From Chloroflexota bacterium (GTDB lineage Bacteria > Chloroflexota > Anaerolineae > Caldilineales > Caldilineaceae), in contig BOKO01000005.1 of assembly GCA_016861025.1 (NCBI GenBank), positions 124,001-188,000 on the forward strand: a stretch of DNA of 64,000 bases. Reading direction: 5' to 3'. The translations under genes were made by a program, and so were the position numbers. Under the pieces are notes generated by a model. The model worked only from the letters and a program-made list of their open reading frames with translations. It made no database searches and was not told the DNA's origin. This document shows positions 1-9,519 of this stretch, in pieces (the first letter of the stretch is position 1; every line of letters starts with the position of its first letter).

Positions 1-2413
1 TATCGACATGCGGCGTCTCCGGCAGTTTCGTGAAGAAATCCCAGTGACGGGCGCCCTGTTCGCGCAGTGGCAGTTGCGGCTCCATGTTGATTGCCTTGCG
101 CCCGACCGCCTGCTTATTTTTCGCCGGGCAGACTTCGACGCAAAGCTGGCAGCCGGTGCAATCTTCGACCGCAACCTGCAGCGTATATTTGCGATCCGGA
201 AATTCGCGCCATTTTGAGGGTGCAGTGAGGAAGCCCTCGGGCGCATCCGCCAACAGCTCCGGCTCGACCAGTTTGGAGCGAATCACGGCGTGCGGGCAGA
301 CATAGACGCACTTGCCACATTGGATGCACACATCCGGATCCCAGACCGGCACTTCGAGCGCGATGTTGCGCTTTTCCCATTGCGTCGTTGCAGTTGGGTA
401 AGTGCCGTCAACCGGCAGTGCGCTCACGGGCAGCAGGTCGCCCTCGCCCTTGATCATCATTGCGGTGACCTCCTGCACAAACGCAGGCGCTTCGGCGGGC
501 ACAGGCGGCGGCAGCTCGAGCGTGCTAGTCACTTTGCTGGGAACCTTCATCTCAAACAAGTTGGCTAAGGTGGCGTCCACCGCCGCATAGTTGCGTCGCA
601 CAACCGCTTCGCCGCGCTTGCCGTAGGTTTTCTCGATGGCCTTCTTGATTTCGGCGATGGCTTCCTCGCGGGGCAACACGTTGCTGATGGCAAAGAAGCA
701 GGTCTGCATCACAGTGTTAATGCGTCCGGCCATACCCTGCTCGGCGGCGACGGCATAGGCGTCGATCGTATAAACCTTGAGCTTGCGGTCGATGATCTGT
801 TGCTGCACGATGCGCGGCAGATGATCCCATAATTCATCGACCGGATAGGGTGCGTTGAGCAGTAAAACAGCGCCTTCCTGCGCTGCGCTCAGCACATCAT
901 AGCGCTCGATAAAGCCAAATTGATGGATGCCGATGAAGTTCGCTTTTTGAATCAGATAGGTGCTCTGGATCGGCTTTGTGCCAAAGCGCAGATGCGAGAC
1001 TGTGCGCGCACCCGACTTCTTCGAGTCGTAGACAAAGTAGCCCTGCGCGTAGTTGTCGGTCTCCTCGCCGATGATCTTGATCGAATTCTTGTTGGCGCCC
1101 ACTGTGCCGTCGGAGCCAAGCCCCCAGAAGAGCGCCCGCACCACCTCGTCTGACTCGGTCGAAAACGTGGGGTCGTAGTCGAGACTCGTGTGCGTTACAT
1201 CGTCGAAGATGCCGATCGTGAAGTGGTTCTTGGGTTGCGCTTTGCCAAGCTCGTCGAAGATGGCCTTGACCATCGCCGGCGTGAATTCCTTCGACGAGAG
1301 GCCGTAGCGCCCGCCGATCACCTTTGGCAACTGTGCAAAAGGCGACCAACCTGCCATCATGCCTTCCGCCAACGCCGTCAGCACATCCTGATAAAGCGGC
1401 TCACCCGCAGCGCCTGGCTCTTTGGTGCGGTCGAGAACGGCAATCGCCTTGACTGTCTCTGGCAGCGCCTTGACAAAGTGTTCGACCGAGAAGGGACGGA
1501 AGAGACGCACCTTAATCAAACCGACTTTCTCCCCGCGCGCATTGAGCCAGTCCACAGTTTCGTGCGCAGCTTCGGCGCCTGATCCCATGATCACAATGAC
1601 GCGCTCGGCGTCCGGCGCGCCGAAATAGTCGAACAGGTGATAGTGACGCCCCACCAGCCGGGCGAACTTGTCCATCTGTTTTTGCACGATGCCGGGCGTC
1701 GCCAGATAGAAAGGATTGGCGCTCTCACGCGCCTGGAAATAGACATCGGGATTCTGCGCCGTGCCGCGCATAACCGGCTTTTCGGGATTGAGCGCACGCG
1801 CCCGATGAGCGCGCACCAGTTCGTCGTCAATCATGGCGCGGATGTCTTCATCGTCGAGTTGCTCGATCTTGGCGACTTCGTGCGAAGTGCGGAAGCCATC
1901 GAAGACGTGCAGGAAGGGCACGCGCGCCTCTAGCGTTGACGCCTGTGCGATCAACGCCATGTCCATCACCTCCTGCACCGAGCCGGCGAACAACTGCGCC
2001 CAACCAGTGCTGCGCGCCGCCATCACATCGCTGTGGTCGCCGAAGATCGACAGTCCCTGCGCCGCCAGCGAACGCGCCGCAATGTGAAAGACGGTGCTGG
2101 TCAATTCGCCCGCGATTTTGTACATATTGGGGATCATGAGCAGCAAGCCCTGGCTGGCGGTGAAGGTCGTGGTCAGCGAGCCGGTCTGTAGTGCACCGTG
2201 CACCGCGCCAGCCGCCCCACCCTCGGATTGCAACTCCACCACCGTCGGCACGCTCCCCCAGATGTTGCGCATACCGGCGGCGCTCCAGGCGTCAGCCAAT
2301 TCGCCCATCGGAGAAGAAGGGGTGATCGGATAGATTGCGGCAACTTCGTTCGTCTTGTATGCGATGTACGCCGCTGCTTCGTTGCCGTCAATCGTGACTA
2401 GTGCTCTTGGCAT
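1..2413 (-). CDS. nifJ: Pyruvate:ferredoxin (flavodoxin) oxidoreductase, 3' end cut by window edge
   Basis: Homodimeric PFOR oxidises pyruvate with CoA to acetyl-CoA and CO2 and reduces ferredoxin. The visible 804 codons start MPRALVTIDGNEAAAY. They include the N-terminal domain with YPITPSSPMGE, the domain II and gamma regions, and a two-cluster ferredoxin domain (CIQCGKCVYVCP, then CTGCQLCVEVCP). The C-terminal TPP-binding domain must lie beyond base 1, since full-length family members have about 1170-1200 residues. The start ATG (2411-2413) is preceded by an AGAGGAA-type ribosome site and lies 25 bp after the CBS-ACT gene, so the two probably form one operon. This is a key enzyme of anaerobic pyruvate use and fits the hydrogenase encoded further on. 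Identification is from direct reading of the motifs. Confidence 0.95.
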   Translation of the reverse strand, partial: MPRALVTIDGNEAAAYIAYKTNEVAAIYPITPSSPMGELADAWSAAGMRNIWGSVPTVVELQSEGGAAGAVHGALQTGSLTTTFTASQGLLLMIPNMYKIAGELTSTVFHIAARSLAAQGLSIFGDHSDVMAARSTGWAQLFAGSVQEVMDMALIAQASTLEARVPFLHVFDGFRTSHEVAKIEQLDDEDIRAMIDDELVRAHRARALNPEKPVMRGTAQNPDVYFQARESANPFYLATPGIVQKQMDKFARLVGRHYHLFDYFGAPDAERVIVIMGSGAEAAHETVDWLNARGEKVGLIKVRLFRPFSVEHFVKALPETVKAIAVLDRTKEPGAAGEPLYQDVLTALAEGMMAGWSPFAQLPKVIGGRYGLSSKEFTPAMVKAIFDELGKAQPKNHFTIGIFDDVTHTSLDYDPTFSTESDEVVRALFWGLGSDGTVGANKNSIKIIGEETDNYAQGYFVYDSKKSGARTVSHLRFGTKPIQSTYLIQKANFIGIHQFGFIERYDVLSAAQEGAVLLLNAPYPVDELWDHLPRIVQQQIIDRKLKVYTIDAYAVAAEQGMAGRINTVMQTCFFAISNVLPREEAIAEIKKAIEKTYGKRGEAVVRRNYAAVDATLANLFEMKVPSKVTSTLELPPPVPAEAPAFVQEVTAMMIKGEGDLLPVSALPVDGTYPTATTQWEKRNIALEVPVWDPDVCIQCGKCVYVCPHAVIRSKLVEPELLADAPEGFLTAPSKWREFPDRKYTLQVAVEDCTGCQLCVEVCPAKNKQAVGRKAINMEPQLPLREQGARHWDFFTKLPETPHVD

Positions 2414-2438
2414 TGTAGGTTCCTCTCGATCTTTGCCG

Positions 2439-3086
<648 letters not shown>

Positions 3087-3140
3087 TGCAGAATCCTCCT
3101 TGCAAAGAATAAGGCCACAGGGCTAACCCACTATAAAGCA

Positions 3141-3178
3141 GAATCTCCCCACGCTGCGTCATGCACGTGGGGAGATTC
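3141..3178 (-). terminator. 13-bp stem hairpin downstream of tetR
   Basis: GAATCTCCCCACG (3141-3153) pairs perfectly with CGTGGGGAGATTC (3166-3178) across a 12-nt loop. It lies 92 bp after the tetR stop and upstream of the CBS-ACT gene, both on the minus strand. It probably ends tetR transcription. On the minus strand it is followed by a TGCTTTATA run, not a clean U-tract, so a 5'-leader role for the CBS-ACT transcript is also possible. Confidence 0.55.
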
Positions 3179-3205
3179 CCAATAGTCAAATGTGCAGTCA
3201 AGAAA

Positions 3206-3221
3206 CTGGTCAACTGACCAG
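3206..3221. promoter_or_regulatory. Palindromic operator candidate, copy 1 (CTGGTCA-AC-TGACCAG)
   Basis: Perfect 7-bp arms around a 2-bp centre. The 16-mer is identical to the copy at 15498-15513 and has the same arms as the copy at 12794-12809. On the minus strand it sits 120 bp upstream of the CBS-ACT/PFOR genes. A TTGACT hexamer (3201-3196) follows it immediately, so the site lies where an activator contacting RNA polymerase would bind. The binding protein is not known. See findings. Confidence 0.65.
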
Positions 3222-3269
3222 GAGGAGACGATTAAAGAGGATGCAACGAACAGGACATCAATTCACATA

Positions 3270-3854
3270 TCAGGCTTGCAATCCATCAAAAAAAATCATA
3301 GACAATTGCTCAATCAGCACGACGGTTGGCGCCTTTCCAGCGACGGGTGAAACATGAAAGTAAGGATACATCATCCCCAACAGCGCCCACGCGCCAATTT
3401 GCGGATCGACCGGCCTGAACTCGCCTTGTGCAATGCCTTCGGCAAGAATGGCTGTGATGCGGTCAATAAATTGAGAGTGATAGCGCTCGACAAATTGTTG
3501 GCGCGTGATTGCGTCAAGGTTGGCTAATTCCTGGCTGGCAAGGCGCAGACTGGCGCGCCGTTCCAGCGGCAGCAACATGACCTGTCGAATGATAGCCTCA
3601 ATTTGTGCACGGTGAGAGCTGTTTTCTGCGCGACAGCGCTCGATCAGGGCGGCAAGTTCGTCAAGCACATTGTTCAACAGCGCGACAAACAGCTGCTCCT
3701 TATCGCGGAAATGGTAATAGAGGGCGGCTTTGGTCATGCCGACTTCGCTGGCGATCTCGCGCATGGAGATGCCACGGTAGCCGCGTTCGACAAAGAGCCG
3801 TTCGGCGGCCGCCAGAATTGCTTCGCGACTGTGGGTTAATGGTGGCTGCGACAT
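3270..3854 (-). CDS. TetR/AcrR family transcriptional regulator
   Basis: 194 residues from ATG 3854 (an upstream TTG at 3872 would add six residues but sits too close to its ribosome site). The N-terminal TetR helix-turn-helix runs from about 10 to 55 (REAILAAAERLFVERGYRG, then AALYYHFRDKEQLF). The C-terminal half is a helical ligand-binding and dimerisation region with no recognisable ligand signature. Its gene follows, on the same strand, a DHA2 efflux pump and a small membrane protein. This is the usual layout in which a TetR repressor controls the pump, and a TetR-type palindrome lies at the pump promoter (5933-5952). The control link is inferred from context. Confidence 0.9.
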   Translation of the reverse strand: MSQPPLTHSREAILAAAERLFVERGYRGISMREIASEVGMTKAALYYHFRDKEQLFVALLNNVLDELAALIERCRAENSSHRAQIEAIIRQVMLLPLERRASLRLASQELANLDAITRQQFVERYHSQFIDRITAILAEGIAQGEFRPVDPQIGAWALLGMMYPYFHVSPVAGKAPTVVLIEQLSMIFFDGLQA

Positions 3855-3877
3855 GAACCGAAGTCTGAACAAACCTC

Positions 3878-3908
3878 CCTTCCAGGAAGCGAGCCGCTTT
3901 CTGGAAGG
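3878..3908 (-). terminator. 14-bp hairpin after the four-helix membrane protein gene
   Basis: CCTTCCAG (3878-3885) pairs with CTGGAAGG (3901-3908). The stem continues through a G-T wobble and AAGCG/CGCTT to a 3-nt loop. It lies 33 bp beyond the stop of the 3941-4423 gene and just upstream of tetR. There is no strong U-tract, so it could be a partial terminator or a processing site inside an operon. Confidence 0.45.
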
Positions 3909-3940
3909 GGCAATCTCCAGAGTTCCAAATCAGCAATCGG

Positions 3941-4423
3941 CTATGCAAACCAGAGCATGAGTGACTCCGCCAGGCGGAAGAGCGGGCGTCCATACACTCC
4001 AGACCACGGCCATGGAATGGCGAAGAAGATGGCGATGGCGGCAAGGGTTGTAAAGATGGCGCCGCGTTTGAACTTGCTGGCGCTGCTTTGCGCCTTTCTC
4101 ACAAAGCTGACGGCAAGATGCGCCAGAACCAACGCAATCAGCATTAAAAACCAATGCTCGATGACAAAGAAACGCAACGCCGGCTGGCTCATGGCATTGG
4201 ACATATTTTGAAATTGGCTCCACCAGTTGTTCCCGATAAAGAGCACCAACCCAATCAGCAATTGGACGTCCATCGAGATTGCAAACCAGGAAAGCGATTT
4301 GCGATCTTGTTCGGTGAAGTCGCGCTTTTGGAAGACGCCCATGAACATGCGCACAAGCGCATAGATAACCAGTGCGATCACCGCCCAGCGCGTCAGGTTG
4401 TGCAGAATCAATACAAAACTCAT
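3941..4423 (-). CDS. Four-helix integral membrane protein of unknown function
   Basis: 160 residues from ATG 4423, chosen because GGGAG lies 8 nt upstream. A longer frame to 4525 has no ribosome site. Four hydrophobic segments are visible (about 10-30, 48-66, 88-108, 120-140), with short polar loops and histidines near or within helices (H8, H90, H102). This is somewhat like small cytochrome-b-type or DoxX-like proteins, but I recognise no family-specific motif. It lies between a DHA2 transporter and a TetR regulator on the same strand and is probably co-transcribed. Function is not assigned. Confidence 0.7.
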   Translation of the reverse strand: MSFVLILHNLTRWAVIALVIYALVRMFMGVFQKRDFTEQDRKSLSWFAISMDVQLLIGLVLFIGNNWWSQFQNMSNAMSQPALRFFVIEHWFLMLIALVLAHLAVSFVRKAQSSASKFKRGAIFTTLAAIAIFFAIPWPWSGVYGRPLFRLAESLMLWFA

Positions 4424-4526
4424 TTGCTTTACTCCCTTTACACTTTGACTTGTCCTGTATGCTACAAATATCTCCAATGCGCCAGCAATTTCTAATGTGA
4501 TTGACGCTTCGGAGGGGGTGTACAAT

Positions 4527-5912
4527 TCAGCCGGCGGCGCCCATAGATTTTGGCGTAACCGCCATCGTCGCCATCTCTATAGCACGCGGTTTCAATCCAA
4601 ACGCCAGCACGGTGAGCAGCAGTGCAACGACGCCAATGGTTAGATATGCGGCGCTGTAGCCAGAAACGCCGCCGCCCATGCTGGCAACCACCGCGCCGAC
4701 GGACGCCGCCCCCACCAGTTGCCCAACGCTGGTGAAGACAGTCGCCACTGCCTGCGCCGCTGCGCGGTCGTCAACGCCGACCTCATTGAGCATAATATAT
4801 CGGATCGGCGCGCCCAAGAGTGATGAAAGCCCCAAACCCACCAGCACGCCAGCCACGTAATATGCAACCAGGTTGACGCCGAGCAGCCACAACAACAACA
4901 TGCCTGCTGTCAGCAGCGCCGTGCCGCCGATGATCACCATGCGCGAACCGATCTTGTCGAGCAGTCGGCCTGCCACTGGCGAGCCGATAAAGAGTGCAAC
5001 AACGAGGGGCAAGAGCATGAAGCTTGCCTGGGATTCGCTGACGGCAAACGCAGCCACCGCCAACGATGGCAGGAATAAAACCGCCACCTCGCCAAGTCCT
5101 GCGCCAAAGGCGATACCCGAAGCTAACCGCAACTGACGCGTAGCGATCAGACCAGGACGCAAGATCGGATCGGCGGCGCGGTGTTCGACGTGCAAAAAGA
5201 GCGGCAGCAGAGCGGCAGCCAGCAACAGGAAGGGCCACACCAGCCACGAGCTGAGGCTGCCCGCCAGATCCGTCGCGTCGATCTGGTTCAGCCCAAACGC
5301 CAGCGCGCCGAGCAGAAGAGCCAAGGTTGCCATGCCGGCCCAATCAAACGCCGCCAACTCCGGACGTTCCACCGTTGGCAGGGATCGCCACGCCAAGACT
5401 CCAATCACAAGGGCAATCGGCAGGTTAATCGCAAAAATCCAGTGCCAGCCAGCCAACAGCAGCAACCCACCGATCAGCGGCCCGATGATGAACGCCAGAC
5501 CGAAGACGGCGCCGATCAATCCGAGTGCACTGCCACGTTTCTCCGGTGGAAAGGTGTCGCCGATGACAGCCGCGGCGACGGGGAAGATGCCGCCGGCGCC
5601 CAGACCCTGCACGGCGCGGCCGGCAATGACAAAAGCAAATGAAGGCGCCAGCATCACCATCGCCGAGCCAATCGCAAACAGGCCGATGTCCAACACATAG
5701 ATCGACCGTCGGCCGTATCGATCCGAAAGCTTCGCCATTAGTGGCGTCCCGACCAGATTCATCAACACATAGATGTTAAAAACCCAGGACAAGAGACGTT
5801 CATCGACCTGAAAGGCAGCTTTGATGGCGGGCAACGCCGGCCCAACGATCGCTATGTCAAGCGCCGCCATTAACACGCCGAAGAAAAGTATCCAAAGCAC
5901 TCTGTTTTTCAT
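4527..5912 (-). CDS. DHA2-type major facilitator superfamily drug efflux transporter
   Basis: 461 residues with about 14 hydrophobic segments. The MFS signature between helices 2 and 3 reads LMAKLSDRYGRRSIYVLD and the DHA motif C region reads GAVFGLAFIIGPLIGGLLL. Such EmrB/QacA-like proton antiporters export hydrophobic drugs or dyes across the cytoplasmic membrane. The start at 5912 lies 20 bp below a TetR-type palindrome that would overlap the promoter, and the tetR gene lies downstream on the same strand. The substrate cannot be told from sequence. Confidence 0.92.
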   Translation of the reverse strand: MKNRVLWILFFGVLMAALDIAIVGPALPAIKAAFQVDERLLSWVFNIYVLMNLVGTPLMAKLSDRYGRRSIYVLDIGLFAIGSAMVMLAPSFAFVIAGRAVQGLGAGGIFPVAAAVIGDTFPPEKRGSALGLIGAVFGLAFIIGPLIGGLLLLAGWHWIFAINLPIALVIGVLAWRSLPTVERPELAAFDWAGMATLALLLGALAFGLNQIDATDLAGSLSSWLVWPFLLLAAALLPLFLHVEHRAADPILRPGLIATRQLRLASGIAFGAGLGEVAVLFLPSLAVAAFAVSESQASFMLLPLVVALFIGSPVAGRLLDKIGSRMVIIGGTALLTAGMLLLWLLGVNLVAYYVAGVLVGLGLSSLLGAPIRYIMLNEVGVDDRAAAQAVATVFTSVGQLVGAASVGAVVASMGGGVSGYSAAYLTIGVVALLLTVLAFGLKPRAIEMATMAVTPKSMGAAG

Positions 5913-5932
5913 CGATTTTACCCCTATAATTG

Positions 5933-5952
5933 CTTACCGACCGGTTAGTAAG
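5933..5952. promoter_or_regulatory. TetR-type operator candidate upstream of the DHA2 pump
   Basis: The 20-bp imperfect palindrome CTTACCGACCGGTTAGTAAG (16 of 20 positions symmetric) has the TTAC-NN-ACCGGT-NN-GTAA form seen in many TetR-family operators. On the minus strand a CTTACT / TTATAG promoter-like pair spaced 17 nt encloses it, so a bound repressor would block the promoter. The regulator at 3270-3854 is the obvious candidate. Binding is inferred. Confidence 0.55.
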
Positions 5953-6030
5953 TATGCTAAAGGAAGGGACTCTATGTGTCAAATCAGAGGATCGGTTTGT
6001 AACGGCAAGGGTGGGTTGTATGTCGCTGAC

Positions 6031-6957
6031 TCAGCGGTCAATTTCGATGTCTTCCATCGAAACAGGGTCTTCCACCGGCTCCAGATGCGTCATAATTGTC
6101 GTTGAACCGGGCAGGGCGCCGCGAATGTCGCGTTCGATCTGTTCAAGCATGTTATGACCGCGCTGCACTGTCCACTTGCCTGGCACAAGCACGTGCACGG
6201 AGACAAAGCGCCGTTGTCCGGCCTGGCGCGTGCGCAACGAATGAAACTGAACACCCTGCGGCGCATAACGAGCAAAAACCTCAGCGATTGCGTTGCGTTC
6301 CTGCTGAGGGATCGCCGAGTCGAGCAGTCCGAGCGCAGAGCGTCGCATCAATTGCACACCGGACCAGACGATGTTCGCCGCCACCGCCAACGCAATCAGT
6401 GGGTCGAGGATCAGCCAGCCGCTCAAAGCCACCGCCACAACGCCAACGACAACGCCGGCCGACGTCCAGACATCGGTCATCAAGTGCTGCGCATCCGCTT
6501 CGAGCGTGATCGAGTTGTGGCGGCGACCCGCTTGCAGGAGGATGCGCGCCACGCCAAAATTGATCGCCGAAGCCAGAATTGAGATGAGAAGACCAACGCC
6601 GACATTCTCTAGCGGCTGTGGCTCGAAGATGCGCTGGATTGCAGTCACGCCGATGCTGTAAGCCGCCATCAGGATCAAGGCGCCCTCCGCTGCACTGGAG
6701 AAATACTCTGCCTTGGTGTGGCCGTAAGCGTGATCTTCGTCGGGAGGACGCTCGGCGATCGTCAGCAGAATCAACGCCAACAGCGCCGCCGCCAAATTGA
6801 CCAACGACTCCAATGCGTCCGACAACAACCCGACCGAACCGGTCAGGTAGTAGGCAAGGCCTTTGAGCGCAATTGTGAACAGCGCCGCACCGATCGAAAG
6901 AAAGATGTATCGTCGCAGCGATGGCGGCGTTGACGAGGAAGAAGACGCAGCGCTCAC
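6031..6957 (-). CDS. Cation diffusion facilitator (CDF/ZnT-like) metal transporter
   Basis: 308 residues from GTG 6957, chosen because AGGAGG lies 5 nt upstream. The open frame continues to 7461, but that part is antisense-like shadow of the next gene. The membrane domain has SVGLLSDALESLVNLAAA, with the metal-site D/N residues of the CDF family, and EADAQHLMTDVWTSAGVV, the HxxxD pair. The C-terminal cytoplasmic domain has HSLRTRQAGQRRFVSVHVLVPG. It exports divalent metals such as Zn, Fe or Mn by proton exchange. The start overlaps the stop of the upstream MFS gene (GTGA), so translation is probably coupled. Confidence 0.93.
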   Translation of the reverse strand: MSAASSSSSTPPSLRRYIFLSIGAALFTIALKGLAYYLTGSVGLLSDALESLVNLAAALLALILLTIAERPPDEDHAYGHTKAEYFSSAAEGALILMAAYSIGVTAIQRIFEPQPLENVGVGLLISILASAINFGVARILLQAGRRHNSITLEADAQHLMTDVWTSAGVVVGVVAVALSGWLILDPLIALAVAANIVWSGVQLMRRSALGLLDSAIPQQERNAIAEVFARYAPQGVQFHSLRTRQAGQRRFVSVHVLVPGKWTVQRGHNMLEQIERDIRGALPGSTTIMTHLEPVEDPVSMEDIEIDR

Positions 6958-8147
6958 GACGTCCTCCTGCGCATTGGCAAATAGAAGAAGAGGGCGAGCG
7001 CCGTGCCCGAAGCCGAAGCCAGCAGCGCAGCCGTGTACGCCTGCGGCGGATAGCTCACGCCGGCGGCAGGAAACAGCGAAATGATCAGCCCCATCCACCA
7101 TTGCACCAACGCCGCGCCGCCGATGGCAAAGAGATTGACAGCCGTGGTCGCCTGTCCGGTCATATCTATGGGAAAGACATAGCGCGGCTGCGCCAGCAAC
7201 AGGATGGTGAAGCCGCCGCTCATCCCAAACAACGCGCCCGTCGCCGCCACCCACGCCAACGGCGGCTGCAACGCCAGAATTGTCTGTGCTGCCACAAAAA
7301 GCGCACCGCCAAGCGTCACCAGGTTTGTCAATCCAATACGGCTGCCCAGCCAGCCAGAGAGCAGAAAACCCGCTGTGGCGCCGCCGCTCAAAAGCAACAG
7401 CACATTGCCGCGTGTAATTGCATCGACCCGATAGACATCGTTGAGATAGGGGCCGGCCCACAGCCCCTGAAACGCCAACAACGCGCCGTTGGTGAAAAAG
7501 ACGAGCAGCGCCATGCGCCAGAATCTTACATCAACAAAAACAATACGGAGACTGCGTAGATCAACCTGCTTTCCTTGCCAGATGACCCCGGGCGGTGTGT
7601 TGCGCGTCCCAATAATGATTGCCGCAGCAGCCACAACCACCAATCCTGCACCGAGCGCAAACACCGTGCGCCACCCCACCGTGGCGTTGAGCCAGGCCAG
7701 CGGCGTCGCCGCCGCCAACGCGCCAGCCGACCCTACTCCCACCAGCAGCCCGGACAGCGTCGGGTAACGTTGCGGCGAGAACCATTGGCTGAAGGCTTTT
7801 AGGGCGCCCATCAGGATGCCTGCCATGCCTACGCCGATCAATGCGCGACCAACCGCCAGTGCGCTGAATCCCTGCGCGTTGGCGAAGATCAGGCTGCCGA
7901 CTGCGCCTGCCGCCATCAGCGTCGAGGTCACAAAGCGTGGCCCAACTCGATCCAGCCCCAACCCCAATGGCAACTGCACCGCCGCAAATGCAGCAAAGAA
8001 GAAGCTGGTCATCATCCCCAACTGTGCGGCAGTAAGATTCAGTTCGCCGGCCAGATCAGGCGCAATGACAGCATTGGCGGATCGATAGAAGTAGGAGAGA
8101 AAGTAGGCGAATGTAAAAATGACAAAGACGCTCGCACGGTTCGGCAT
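6954..8147 (-). CDS. Major facilitator superfamily transporter, 12 helices
   Basis: 397 residues starting MPNRASVFVIFTFAYFLSYF. The N-terminal half has the MFS loop LGLGLDRVGPRFV and the second half a related GSRIGLTNLV loop. About 12 hydrophobic segments are present, as expected for a sugar-phosphate or organic-anion type permease (NarK/UhpT-like family level only). The gene is followed by the CDF transporter with a 4-bp GTGA overlap, so the two should be made together. The substrate is unknown. A link to metals is suggested only by coupling with the CDF gene. Confidence 0.88.
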   Translation of the reverse strand: MPNRASVFVIFTFAYFLSYFYRSANAVIAPDLAGELNLTAAQLGMMTSFFFAAFAAVQLPLGLGLDRVGPRFVTSTLMAAGAVGSLIFANAQGFSALAVGRALIGVGMAGILMGALKAFSQWFSPQRYPTLSGLLVGVGSAGALAAATPLAWLNATVGWRTVFALGAGLVVVAAAAIIIGTRNTPPGVIWQGKQVDLRSLRIVFVDVRFWRMALLVFFTNGALLAFQGLWAGPYLNDVYRVDAITRGNVLLLLSGGATAGFLLSGWLGSRIGLTNLVTLGGALFVAAQTILALQPPLAWVAATGALFGMSGGFTILLLAQPRYVFPIDMTGQATTAVNLFAIGGAALVQWWMGLIISLFPAAGVSYPPQAYTAALLASASGTALALFFYLPMRRRTS

Positions 8148-8230
8148 GAAAGTCTGCGCATTCTGAAAAGAGGTGAATCATAGATGAACATTTTGACCTG
8201 ATTGGGCGCTGTGCACCACCAGATCAACAC

Positions 8231-8272
8231 GCGCTGCGTCAGCCGGGAGAAAGCACCCGACTGACGCAGCGC
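8231..8272 (-). terminator. 12-bp stem hairpin after the HIT-like gene
   Basis: GCGCTGCGTCAG (8231-8242) pairs perfectly with CTGACGCAGCGC (8261-8272), with further CGGG/CCCG pairing inside. It lies 39 bp downstream of the HIT-like gene stop and 84 bp before the MFS gene start. It probably ends transcription of the HIT-like gene. No long U-tract follows. Confidence 0.5.
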
Positions 8273-8310
8273 CAAACAGTATACCAGATTTCGGAGGACG
8301 CGTCTTGTAT

Positions 8311-8661
8311 TTATTCCACAGCCAGGATATGAATCTTTGGGTGAGGGATGGTTTCAAATGAGCCGAAGTGCGTCTTCAACGTAAATCCACGCTCCAGGTG
8401 GGGTTCGTCGACCATCAATTGCTTCGCCTGAGCGACCGACCACTCGAAAAGTTCGATAAAGCGGTGAGCGTTCTCTGCCTCATAGCTCTCAGTGCTGTCG
8501 GTGTGCTCGAAGGGAATCGCCAGCCAATGTACAACGCTTTCTGGATGAATGCTCTTGATAATGGCGAATTGTTTCGCATCATCGCGTGCAATGATTGTGC
8601 CCGGCTCCACGCCGTGCAGGATGCCGCAAAAAGGGCACGACGCCGTATCCTGTGCTTGCAT
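8311..8661 (-). CDS. HIT-family (histidine triad) protein
   Basis: 116 residues. A CPFC motif near the N-terminus (residues 10-13) and the closing segment THFGSFETIPHPKIHILAVE match the zinc-containing HIT nucleotide hydrolase/transferase fold. The triad is not canonical: HPKIHIL has His at the first and third positions of H-x-H-x-H but Lys in the middle. Activity on nucleotide conjugates is therefore uncertain. The gene stands alone between an ABC exporter and an MFS transporter, with a strong hairpin downstream. A ribosome site (AGGAGAGAACC) precedes the ATG. Confidence 0.75.
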   Translation of the reverse strand: MQAQDTASCPFCGILHGVEPGTIIARDDAKQFAIIKSIHPESVVHWLAIPFEHTDSTESYEAENAHRFIELFEWSVAQAKQLMVDEPHLERGFTLKTHFGSFETIPHPKIHILAVE

Positions 8662-8790
8662 GGTTCTCTCCTTGTTAACGTATAGTTTGATGGAGACATG
8701 AACGAGCGAAAATGTATTGTTGGTCAGCGCTATCGATTAAAGCGTAGTGCTGTTCTGGTGCGATTGAAGATGCGATCAATGAGCTTGCGC

Positions 8791-9519
8791 TCAGCCGATC
8801 GCCAACAGGCGCTCTCGGTGCGCCGATAGGAGCAGCCAGAACAACAGCAATGCATCACAAATCAAAACAGCCAGACCGAACCCGCTTAACAGCGGCGCAA
8901 CTTGCTCGACGGTATAAAAAGGCTGCGCAACCCACCAGACCGCCAATCCGGAAGTCGCCAGGACGAATGAACCTACGAATGCAATCGTCATCAACAGCGC
9001 AAGTCGCGCACTAGGGATATAAAGAGCGATCAATGCCCCGACAATCACCGTCAACGGAATACAGGGCGCGCACGCTACGAGCAACCCAAAGGTGAGGCGC
9101 CCAAGATCGAAACCTTCGGATCCGGCGACGGGAGCAAATACGTTTTGGATCGTTCCGGGAAGCAACCCCACCAGCAACAGCGCCAGGCCAGCCAGCGTGA
9201 CGGCAATGACTTTGCCGAGAAGGATCGCTTGATCGGGCAGGCGCGAGGCGAGCAATGTCTCCAACGTCTGTCGCTCGCGTTCGCCCGCAAACGAATCGAT
9301 GATCATCACGCCGGACAGAGCCAACGGCAACGAAGCCGACAAGATCCCCACGATCAGCGGACCAGCTTCCAATTCTCCCAGCAGATGAGGCGCGGCCAGA
9401 CTCCAGACAAAGATCAGCGCCGCCAGCGCACCCCAGCTCAGCCGGGCGCGCAGCGCCGACCACTCGCGCCATTCTTTGACGGCAATGATCCAGCTGTCAA
9501 ACAACAGGCTCGGTTGCAT
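8791..9519 (-). CDS. ABC-2 type transporter permease
   Basis: 242 residues from ATG 9519, where GGAGAA lies 6 nt upstream. Six hydrophobic segments are visible. DSFAGERERQTLETLLASRLPDQAILLGKV is the usual cytoplasmic motif of ABC-2 exporter permeases after helix 2. Its 5' end overlaps the ATPase gene by 23 bp, so the pair is translationally coupled and forms one exporter. The substrate cannot be inferred. The unit lies downstream of a two-component system on the same strand as the kinase. Confidence 0.9.
   Translation of the reverse strand: MQPSLLFDSWIIAVKEWREWSALRARLSWGALAALIFVWSLAAPHLLGELEAGPLIVGILSASLPLALSGVMIIDSFAGERERQTLETLLASRLPDQAILLGKVIAVTLAGLALLLVGLLPGTIQNVFAPVAGSEGFDLGRLTFGLLVACAPCIPLTVIVGALIALYIPSARLALLMTIAFVGSFVLATSGLAVWWVAQPFYTVEQVAPLLSGFGLAVLICDALLLFWLLLSAHRERLLAIG

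Noticed and set aside
6958..7461. Upstream extension of the CDF transporter frame
   Set aside because: It lies within the MFS gene in another frame. A GTG with AGGAGG at 6957 is the natural start and gives normal family length.
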